DNA from: TMED23 sp964639965
Lineage (GTDB): Bacteria > Pseudomonadota > Alphaproteobacteria > Rhodospirillales > UBA2165
Length of the DNA: 6,923 bases
Assembly: GCA_964639965.1 (NCBI GenBank)
Contig: CAZXGI010000108.1
Coordinates: forward strand, 1-6,923
Direction: 5' to 3'
Shown: piece after piece, positions 1-5,434 of the stretch
Numbering within the stretch: the stretch's first letter is position 1
Layout: every line of letters starts with the position of its first letter
Translations under genes and position numbers: made by a program
The notes under the pieces: model-generated
The model's input: the letters and a program-made list of their open reading frames with translations, nothing else
Told to the model about the DNA's origin: nothing
Database searches by the model: none

Positions 1-725
1 ATTGATTTTATAAAATCATTTTCGATCTCTAGCGTGACAGGAGACTCAAAATAACGCTTAAATGTTAAATTCACATCACCTGAATTTAATACCACCCTAC
101 CATTAACCGTGTTTTTTTGTGGAAAGAATAAAGCCAAACCCGCAGGCCAATACGCAACTTTATCGTCAGATGATAAATACCCTGCACCAGCTCGACATGG
201 GGCATCTTTAATTTCAACTTTTAGATCAGTCCCAGTTGGAGATGTGACTTGCATAAATTTTGACTCATTAATAAGCTCCACACTTTTTTCTACCTTGGGT
301 TTTAACTTAGGCTCTGGCATACAACGCTCTAAAACTTCTGGGTGTTCATTTGATATCATTAATAAACGGCCACCTTCTGCCAGGATTTCTTGTAACTCTC
401 TGGAATGCAGCATACCTTCAACCGTACAATCAATAATGAGATCGCAACCAGCAAGTGCAGAAAACAAGACATCGTAGCCTTCCAAAGCATAGCAGGATCC
501 AGAAGATCGAACGGGAACAAGATCTTTTAGTTTGGGAGTTGGTACTCGAACATGGATTGGTTTTGCACCAATCCGTAGCAACGCAAGCTCCGACAAGTCA
601 ACTAATACTTGACGGGACTGCGATTCAGATAAGATTGTAACAATTTGCCCTGAAGAAACACCGCTTAGGAGAAAACTTTTCTCAAAACAATCAATCCATT
701 TTGCTTCTATATTTTCACGCAGCAT
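1..725 (-). CDS. NicX-like protein (2,5-dihydroxypyridine 5,6-dioxygenase / M29-like family), C-terminus cut off by window edge
   Basis: The reverse strand reads open for 241 codons from an ATG at 725-723 to the window edge. A GAGGT Shine-Dalgarno (complement of 734-738) lies 8 bases upstream, which supports this start. The protein resembles, from memory, the N-terminal two thirds of Pseudomonas NicX, a non-haem iron enzyme of about 350 residues that opens the ring of 2,5-dihydroxypyridine in nicotinate breakdown. Matching stretches include MLHS (105-108), HPEVL (128-132), WPAG (193-196), a GD pair (216-217) and LEIENDFI (232-239). The iron ligands of NicX lie in the missing C-terminal part, so catalytic competence cannot be judged. 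Homologues are often annotated as leucyl aminopeptidase because of a shared M29-like fold. The family is fairly secure, the substrate is not. No other pyridine-pathway gene is in view. It is transcribed away from the flagellin-like gene. Confidence 0.75.
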   Translation of the reverse strand, partial: MLRENIEAKWIDCFEKSFLLSGVSSGQIVTILSESQSRQVLVDLSELALLRIGAKPIHVRVPTPKLKDLVPVRSSGSCYALEGYDVLFSALAGCDLIIDCTVEGMLHSRELQEILAEGGRLLMISNEHPEVLERCMPEPKLKPKVEKSVELINESKFMQVTSPTGTDLKVEIKDAPCRAGAGYLSSDDKVAYWPAGLALFFPQKNTVNGRVVLNSGDVNLTFKRYFESPVTLEIENDFIKS

Positions 726-956
726 CTAAATTTACCTCGTTTTGAAAAATTATATTGTTATCCATTTAAAACCATATAGCCATAAATAATTATCTCCAAT
801 CTTATTTTCATTAGAATATACGTGCTTAAACGATTCGGAGATATCGCGAGAATTTTCTATTTTTTCCTAAATATCAAATTTATAATTATTAATTATATCC
901 CAGTATTTAGCCATTTTTTTTTATTTTAATCACAAATTCTTGATGTTCTACAAAAA

Positions 957-984
957 TTGCACTAATAAGCGGTCAAAATATAAA
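957..984 (+). promoter_or_regulatory. Candidate promoter for the flagellin-like gene
   Basis: TTGCAC (957-962) and TATAAA (979-984) are separated by 16 bases, giving a sigma-70-like arrangement with a good -10 and a weak -35. An overlapping alternative is a poor sigma-28-like pair, TCAAAATA (973-980) with GCGTTAAG (991-998), which would be the expected class for a late flagellar gene. In such AT-rich DNA neither is strong evidence. Either would place the three hairpins at 1019-1110 inside the transcribed leader. Confidence 0.3.
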
Positions 985-1018
985 TAAAATGCGTTAAGTT
1001 AATAAGTAAGAATATAGA

Positions 1019-1110
1019 TAATAGCGATAGAAATCGCTGTTTCGTGTGAGTTCTGGGCGTGAAATCCAGAATTCAAGTTTGTAAGTGTTGAAATCCGACA
1101 GGAGGTCGGG
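1019..1110 (+). promoter_or_regulatory. Structured 5' leader of the flagellin-like gene: three hairpins and three GAAATC repeats
   Basis: Hairpin 1 pairs AGCGAT (1023-1028) with ATCGCT (1033-1038) around a 4-base loop, extendable outward by a G-U and two A-U pairs. Hairpin 2 pairs 1047-1056 with 1066-1075, ten pairs including one G-U, around a 9-base loop. Hairpin 3 pairs CCGAC (1095-1099) with GTCGG (1105-1109), and its 5-base loop is AGGAG, the core of the Shine-Dalgarno. The hexamer GAAATC occurs at 1030, 1061 and 1090, about 30 bases apart, at a loop/stem border in hairpins 1 and 2 and at the 5' foot of hairpin 3. Known: in Caulobacter, FlbT acts on the leader of flagellin mRNA. Inferred: this leader controls translation or stability. 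Confidence 0.55.
1100..1106 (+). promoter_or_regulatory. Shine-Dalgarno of the flagellin-like gene, held in a hairpin
   Basis: AGGAGGT at 1100-1106 is a near-perfect anti-16S match ending 9 bases before the ATG at 1116, so it fixes the start. Five of its bases form the loop and two the 3' stem of a five-pair hairpin (1095-1109) whose stem is mostly G-C. Ribosome access may therefore depend on leader folding. Confidence 0.75.
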
Positions 1111-1115
1111 AAACA

Positions 1116-2912
1116 ATGCAGCTTGATGAGTTTAATAGAACAACATCAATTGTCGGCGCTCTTACTGGTGGCATAACTAGTATTGATCGTGCTCTTTTGA
1201 ACATAGGCAGCGTGGCAAAAAACCAAGCCGCCGCAAGTGTTCAGAAGATTATGACCTCGCGCATTGATAAGGCACTTGCGCACTTGAATGCCACTCCGTC
1301 TACAGGTTTATCTGACCATTTAAAAACAAACCAATCACTTCTAATTAGCCGAAAAGAAGGTATAAATGAAGCGATTGTAGTTGTTAGCAAGTCGCTTGCA
1401 CAAATTAACAACATTCGAAATGCTATTGACTATCTTCGAAAACGATTAACTTTTCTTGAAAACGGTGATCTGACAGCAGCGGAAACTGCCGAAGAATGGG
1501 ATAACGTAATAAGAAGAATACAAATGTTGGCACGAGGGGCGGGCGGCAACATTAAAGAGGGTGGAATTTATACTCCAAAAAACCTGATTAATTCTGAGTT
1601 TAGGGATACATTTAAAACTCAAAACCTTTATGCTCCCTATAGTTCTGATTTCGGTGACCACATGCGAATTGATGGAGTATACCTTGGAACAGATTATTAT
1701 ATTACGGAAGATGTCTCCGGCGATTTTTGGAATTCAGATACTAATCACTTAAACTACGAGTCCCAAACCGGCACTCTAACTGAATACTCAAGTTATCCCA
1801 ATACAAGAACTGGACAGTATGAGACCGTCGAAACCCTCCGGGTTAACAGTTATAACGATTCAACCGGCGCAATTAATTTCACACTTGGAGGATATCCTCA
1901 GAGGATAGATGAAGCTGAGTCAAATAATAGTATGGAAACAGCACAATTTATTGCCCGCCAAGCATTTAAAATTGATGCCACCAATACTGACGTAGGGAAA
2001 AAATCTAGCGATGGCACGACAGATGTACCCTGGGTTTCCATTTCTGGTAAAATCAATAACACAACAGGCATGACCACAAACACTCAAGACTATGAATGGT
2101 TTAAGTTTGAGCTTGAGGCTGGTGAAATTCTAACTTTCGACGTTGATTATGGCAGTGGCGTGACAGCCGTTGCTGCTGGGAGCAGCGATGTTGATACTTA
2201 TATAGATCTATACGATAGCAACGGTACTCTGCTAACCGCTAATGATAACGCGTCTACAAGTTTAGGCGCAGGTGGTAGTAGTTTAAACGCAGCGGGTAAT
2301 GCACTTGATTCATATCTAGCCTATACAGCGCCAAATGATGGTTTTTATTATATAAGAATGAAAGCTGTCGATTATACTGATTTTGCCACTGATGGCGCCG
2401 GCGATTACATTATCAATACGAGTATAACTCCCACAATCACCTCTGTAGGTTTAGGCGGAGGAAATATTGATGGTGTTGTAACCGGTGGCGGTTTGGCTCT
2501 GCTTGATGCTTGGATCTACAAAAATTTTGAGTCTCAAACCTCAATAAATCAAGCGAGGGATGCTTTAGACGCTGCTGAAGCGCTAGTTTTGAATAGTGAA
2601 GCCAGTTTTATGCAAGACCGTGCTACTTTAGAATCGCGATCTAGCATTTTTAGTTCTCAGATTGGCGGTATGGGTAAAGAAATCCGCGATTTAGTAGAGG
2701 ATGTACAAGATGAAGCCAGAGCTGGGCTTCTCGCAAGACAACTTGAGTACACCATCGCTCAATTTGATTTTACCTTATTAGCGGCGCGTTCTAATACTCT
2801 GGTTCAAAGTATTTTAATCTCTCAAGATTCTTCGGGCTATGGAAAATCCACGCAGGAGAACGCCTCGAGAGTCGGCGTAACATTAAACCAAGGCCATAGT
2901 ATTTGGGGTTAA
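1116..2912 (+). CDS. Flagellin-like protein with an internal PPC domain
   Basis: The protein has 598 residues, no signal peptide and no cysteine. Residues 1-140 are helical and flagellin-like, with a stretch at about 75-112 like the second helix of flagellin D1. Residues 145-262 are a variable, Tyr/Asn/Asp-rich region. Residues 264-435 read as a bacterial pre-peptidase C-terminal (PPC) domain: an acidic, Asn-rich opening (DEAESNNSMETAQ), DYEWFKFELEAGE (325-337), DVDTYIDLYDSNG (358-370) and DGFYYIRMKA (408-417). Residues 476-567 return to a flagellin C-terminal pattern, an amphipathic helix rich in Ala, Leu and Gln ending TLVQSIL. A tail of about 31 residues follows, whereas flagellins normally stop at that point. 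Flagellins are exported unprocessed by the flagellar type III route and polymerise through their termini. PPC domains are usually appended to secreted proteases. This is therefore probably a surface filament subunit or minor flagellin with a PPC-like display domain. Export and assembly are inferred, and no flagellar gene is nearby. Its stop overlaps that of mutY. Confidence 0.75.
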   Translation: MQLDEFNRTTSIVGALTGGITSIDRALLNIGSVAKNQAAASVQKIMTSRIDKALAHLNATPSTGLSDHLKTNQSLLISRKEGINEAIVVVSKSLAQINNIRNAIDYLRKRLTFLENGDLTAAETAEEWDNVIRRIQMLARGAGGNIKEGGIYTPKNLINSEFRDTFKTQNLYAPYSSDFGDHMRIDGVYLGTDYYITEDVSGDFWNSDTNHLNYESQTGTLTEYSSYPNTRTGQYETVETLRVNSYNDSTGAINFTLGGYPQRIDEAESNNSMETAQFIARQAFKIDATNTDVGKKSSDGTTDVPWVSISGKINNTTGMTTNTQDYEWFKFELEAGEILTFDVDYGSGVTAVAAGSSDVDTYIDLYDSNGTLLTANDNASTSLGAGGSSLNAAGNALDSYLAYTAPNDGFYYIRMKAVDYTDFATDGAGDYIINTSITPTITSVGLGGGNIDGVVTGGGLALLDAWIYKNFESQTSINQARDALDAAEALVLNSEASFMQDRATLESRSSIFSSQIGGMGKEIRDLVEDVQDEARAGLLARQLEYTIAQFDFTLLAARSNTLVQSILISQDSSGYGKSTQENASRVGVTLNQGHSIWG

Positions 2913-3952
2913 TTCTTATGTTTAAGAGCATGAACCGCAACCTTCTTCATGACAGTAGGTAGAGCGTGTTCGCTAAATCTGGATGCTTTACACCAAATAC
3001 CATCAATTAATTCGGGTTTACGGCATTGACCCGCCACAATCTCCAATTCTAAATGAAAATGTGTGAATGTATGTTTTACCTTGCCGGGGAGCATTTTCCA
3101 GGTTGTTTTAACCGGCGCATCATTCAAGATATTTTTTAGAGGACGTCTGTTTTCCTGCCAATCAGATGACGGTAACTCCATCATTCCCCCAAGAAGGCCC
3201 TTTTCAGGGCGCCGGCGAAGCAATATTTCTCCTTTGTCATTAGAAAGCCAAAAAATAATACCTGCCCGTATTGGCTTATTCGTCTTGGGTAATCGTTTGG
3301 GTAGATTTTCTGCTATGCCTTTAGCTTCCGCCTTACATTGTCCTGACAAGGGACATAAATTACACGTAGGGTTTTTTGGTTTACAAATTGTAGCACCAAT
3401 ATCCATAAGTGCTTGTGCATAATCACCTGCATCTTTGTCCGGTGTCATTTTACGCGCCAATTCTTGCAATTTTGTTTTTGACCGAGGAATTGGCTCTGTG
3501 ACTGAAAAGAGTCGTGCCACGACGCGTTCTATATTGCCGTCAACCGGTGTCGCTTTCTTACCAAAAGCTATAGCTGCAATAGCTGCTGCAGAATAGGGCC
3601 CTACCCCTGGCAACTTCAATAATTCTTTTTCTTCGTCCGGAAAAATTCCGCTATATTCCGATACAATAATATTTGCACATTTGTGAAGATTACGTGCCCT
3701 AGCATAATAACCTAATCCTTGCCATGCACGAAGAATATCATCCAACGAAACTGCAGCAAGAACATTAACATTAGGCCATTCAAGAATAAAATACTCAAAA
3801 TATGGTCTTACTGTAATGACAGTGGTTTGCTGGAGCATTATTTCACTGAGCCAAACATGGTAGGGATCTACCGGCGCTCCTGGCGCTGATCGCCAAGGCA
3901 AATGACGTCGATTTTTTTCATACCAATCAAGAATCTTCTCAGCTTGGTTCAA
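2909..3952 (-). CDS. mutY: A/G-specific adenine DNA glycosylase MutY
   Basis: MutY removes adenine mispaired with 8-oxoguanine in the GO base-excision system. The 347-residue length is normal for the family. Visible hallmarks are Glu37 in SEIMLQQT, GLGYYARARNL (79-89), the helix-hairpin-helix LPGVGPYSAAAIA (114-126), catalytic Asp138 in VDGNIERVVAR, and the iron-sulfur motif Cys190-x6-Cys197-x2-Cys200-x5-Cys206. The C-terminal NUDIX-like 8-oxoG recognition domain is present, with GLLGGMMELP (252-261) and the HTFTH loop (294-298). The start is a TTG at 3952-3950: an in-frame stop lies seven codons upstream (TGA, complement of 3971-3973), no ATG intervenes, and the next Met is residue 39, after the catalytic Glu. 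A weak GAG lies upstream. The gene diverges from the DUF721 gene and converges with the flagellin-like gene. Confidence 0.97.
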   Translation of the reverse strand: MNQAEKILDWYEKNRRHLPWRSAPGAPVDPYHVWLSEIMLQQTTVITVRPYFEYFILEWPNVNVLAAVSLDDILRAWQGLGYYARARNLHKCANIIVSEYSGIFPDEEKELLKLPGVGPYSAAAIAAIAFGKKATPVDGNIERVVARLFSVTEPIPRSKTKLQELARKMTPDKDAGDYAQALMDIGATICKPKNPTCNLCPLSGQCKAEAKGIAENLPKRLPKTNKPIRAGIIFWLSNDKGEILLRRRPEKGLLGGMMELPSSDWQENRRPLKNILNDAPVKTTWKMLPGKVKHTFTHFHLELEIVAGQCRKPELIDGIWCKASRFSEHALPTVMKKVAVHALKHKN

Positions 3953-4016
3953 GGTCTTATTCTCATATAATCAGTTTTACTGGTAATTACCCATGCAGGT
4001 CCAAAAAATAAATCGA

Positions 4017-4045
4017 TTGTTGCGATAAACGCCTCTTCATATCAT
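4017..4045 (+). promoter_or_regulatory. Candidate promoter for the DUF721 gene
   Basis: TTGTTG (4017-4022) and TATCAT (4040-4045) are separated by exactly 17 bases within the 142-base divergent region between mutY and the DUF721 gene. A start near 4052 would give a leader of about 43 bases. The same TTGTTG-N17 arrangement recurs upstream of the DsbA-like gene, which slightly raises confidence. The -35 matches the sigma-70 consensus only in its first three bases. No clear mutY promoter was found on the other strand. Confidence 0.35.
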
Positions 4046-4094
4046 ACTGTCTTAAACAAGAAAAAAAAATCAAGTAAAATAAGGTCTAAATATA

Positions 4095-4571
4095 ATGACT
4101 ATTCCCCGTTTTCGTCCTCGCAGTATCAGTTCAACTGTTGAGAAACTAACTAAACCGATATTCAGCAAACGAGGTTTTGGGCGAAGCACCATTATTGAAA
4201 ATTGGAGAACCATTGTAGGTAAAGAATATGGAGACCATACAATTCCTGAAAAAATCTCTTACCCCCGGGGCCAACGAAATAATGGCAACTTACAAATACG
4301 CGTTGACACTCCTGCACTAGCTATAGAGCTACAACATGCTGAGACTCAATTACTTGAAACAAATAATTCTCATTTTGGATACCGATCTGTTGACCATGTC
4401 AAAATAACTCAAGGGACTATACCAGATAACAAAGATCAATCAGTAGCAAAACCACGTGAAATTACGATAAAAGAACAAAATAACTTAGAAAATAATTTAA
4501 ATATAATAAGTGACCCAGATTTAAAGAATGCACTGCGCACCCTTGGGAAAAGAATCAAAACCTCAAAATAG
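4095..4571 (+). CDS. DUF721 / DciA-like protein
   Basis: The 158-residue basic protein matches the DUF721 pattern: an N-terminal basic helix region (about 10-30), ENWRTIVG (35-42) with conserved Trp37, a Pro at 51, then LQIRVDTPALAIELQHAETQ (66-85), an Asn-rich helix, and FGYRSVDHVKITQG (94-107) for the beta strand end of the core. Residues 108-139 are a poorly conserved polar linker. A final DPDLKNALRTLGKRI (140-154) recalls the short amphipathic helix common at the end of alphaproteobacterial members. DciA, a DUF721 protein, is the ancestral bacterial loader or operator of the replicative helicase DnaB, so a replication role is the best inference. The start ATG has AAGG (4081-4084) 10 bases upstream. 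Its place between mutY and the dsbA-like/smc pair is the usual alphaproteobacterial order as I recall it. Confidence 0.85.
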   Translation: MTIPRFRPRSISSTVEKLTKPIFSKRGFGRSTIIENWRTIVGKEYGDHTIPEKISYPRGQRNNGNLQIRVDTPALAIELQHAETQLLETNNSHFGYRSVDHVKITQGTIPDNKDQSVAKPREITIKEQNNLENNLNIISDPDLKNALRTLGKRIKTSK

Positions 4572-4682
4572 TATTTTCATGAGAATTAATCCAAATAAAA
4601 TCTCTGCCAACAACGGTATTTCTTATCTCTTAAGTTATCCCCAGTTTTTTTACAGTTTTATCTTTTTTAGCACGATCACGAC

Positions 4683-4711
4683 TTGTTGATTAAAACAATG
4701 CCATTTATATT
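4683..4711 (+). promoter_or_regulatory. Candidate promoter for the DsbA-like/smc pair
   Basis: TTGTTG (4683-4688) and TATATT (4706-4711) are 17 bases apart, and the -10 matches the consensus at five of six positions. Transcription would begin near 4718, almost on top of the first in-frame ATG at 4721. It would leave a leader of about 20 bases carrying AGAGGA (4726-4731) before the TTG at 4739. This is the main reason for preferring the TTG start. Confidence 0.45.
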
Positions 4712-4719
4712 AATCAACA
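4684..4719. repeat. Perfect 10-bp inverted repeat overlapping the promoter of the DsbA-like gene
   Basis: TGTTGATTAA (4684-4693) is the exact reverse complement of TTAATCAACA (4710-4719), with a 16-base spacer. The arms cover the proposed -35 and the end of the -10, the geometry of a dimeric repressor operator. Arm centres are 26 bases apart, about two and a half helical turns. It might instead form an RNA hairpin, but it would then lie upstream of, or at, the predicted transcript start. Confidence 0.5.
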
Positions 4720-4738
4720 TATGGTAGAGGAATATAAC

Positions 4739-5416
4739 TTGTTCAAATATATGGTGAAACTGATTAATAAATTTATTTCAACAATCTATGTTTTTTTATT
4801 ACTAATGACACTGACAGCAACAGTTTCAGCGGAATCTAAAATAAAATCAGAGTTGGCGGATCTGTTCAACATAGAAAGTGTTTTGGCCGATCGCGTCCTT
4901 GGTAACAATCAAGCAGCTATAACTATTATTGAGTATGCCTCTATGACCTGCCCGCATTGCGCTGCATTTCATAGTGGACCATTCCAAGTTCTTAAAAAAG
5001 AGTACATCGAAAATGGTAAAGTTAGATTTATATACAGAGATTATCCATTAGATCGTCTGGCCTTGGCTGCCGCAATGATGGCAAGATGTGCACCGAAAGA
5101 ACGATATTACCCAATCGTCGATATAATTTTCCGAACGCAGGAGAATTGGGCACGGCAGGCAGATCCTGCTGCCGCATTGGCACAAATAGGTTTGCTTTCA
5201 GGCATCTCAAAGAGGACCTATACTGCCTGCATTGGAAATAAAGAAATATATACAGGTATAATGAAAATCCGCAAAGATGGAGGGGCAAAGTTTAACATTC
5301 AGTCAACACCAACAATTATAATAAATAAGAAACCAATAAAGGGCCATATCACAGCTGAAAAATTACGCCTTATCCTAGATTCAGAACTATCCAAATCAAA
5401 AACAATAAAACGTTGA
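4739..5416 (+). CDS. Secreted DsbA-family thiol-disulfide oxidoreductase
   Basis: Numbered from the TTG at 4739, the protein has 225 residues. It opens with a signal peptide: a Lys-containing n-region, the hydrophobic stretch FISTIYVFLLLMTLTATV (12-29), then SA as a likely cleavage site before ESKIK. The mature part is a thioredoxin-fold protein of the DsbA type, with active site Cys71-Pro-His-Cys74 in SMTCPHCAAFH and a cis-Pro loop STPTI (cis-Pro at 191). Cys117 and Cys164 may form a second structural disulfide. It should catalyse disulfide formation or exchange in periplasmic proteins. Start choice: the ATG at 4721 lacks a Shine-Dalgarno and would add the acidic leader MVEEYN, while the TTG sits 7 bases after AGAGGA (4726-4731). 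A third option is the ATG at 4751. The gene ends 18 bases before smc, so co-transcription is likely. No DsbB partner is in view. Confidence 0.9.
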   Translation: MFKYMVKLINKFISTIYVFLLLMTLTATVSAESKIKSELADLFNIESVLADRVLGNNQAAITIIEYASMTCPHCAAFHSGPFQVLKKEYIENGKVRFIYRDYPLDRLALAAAMMARCAPKERYYPIVDIIFRTQENWARQADPAAALAQIGLLSGISKRTYTACIGNKEIYTGIMKIRKDGGAKFNIQSTPTIIINKKPIKGHITAEKLRLILDSELSKSKTIKR

Positions 5417-5434
5417 GAAGGAGCTTGGTTATAA

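Larger units (their letters stand above)
726..1115. other. Divergent intergenic region between the NicX-like and flagellin-like genes
   Basis: These 390 bases lie between two divergent start codons and must hold both promoters. I see no ORF or RNA gene. The left two thirds are very AT-rich and contain an AT-only inverted repeat at 881-897 (TATAATT, 3-base spacer, AATTATA), of uncertain meaning in such DNA. The right end (about 1019-1115) is less AT-rich and forms the structured leader described separately. No sigma-54 type GG-N10-GC element was found in front of the flagellin-like gene. Confidence 0.7.
4572..4738 (+). other. Intergenic region between the DUF721 and DsbA-like genes
   Basis: These 167 AT-rich bases (149 if the DsbA-like gene starts at 4721) contain no convincing rho-independent terminator after the DUF721 stop. 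T-runs at 4645-4651 and 4665-4670 lack a GC-rich stem before them. The right half holds a promoter-like sequence and an inverted repeat, annotated separately, so the downstream pair may have its own start of transcription. Confidence 0.5.

Noticed and set aside
109..640. Two overlapping plus-strand open frames (109-477 and 455-640).
   Set aside because: They lie opposite the NicX-like gene, whose protein has clear family motifs, and they show no recognisable motifs themselves.
881..897. AT-only inverted repeat with 7-bp arms.
   Set aside because: Such palindromes are expected by chance in DNA this AT-rich, so it is noted only within the intergenic entry.
941..962. TTGC at 957-960 as the -12 element of a sigma-54 promoter.
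   Set aside because: The required GG at the -24 position is absent (TC at 947-948).
1446..2083. Minus-strand open frames inside the flagellin-like gene.
   Set aside because: They are shadows of a well-supported coding frame with a strong Shine-Dalgarno, and their translations look like non-coding composition.
3063..3422. Plus-strand open frame inside mutY.
   Set aside because: It lies opposite the MutY region that encodes the iron-sulfur and C-terminal domains. No family signature or ribosome binding site was seen.
4635..4643. TTATCCCCA, one base from a DnaA box, next to a helicase-loader-like gene.
   Set aside because: It is a single imperfect site with no cluster of boxes and no AT-rich unwinding layout, so an origin is not supported.
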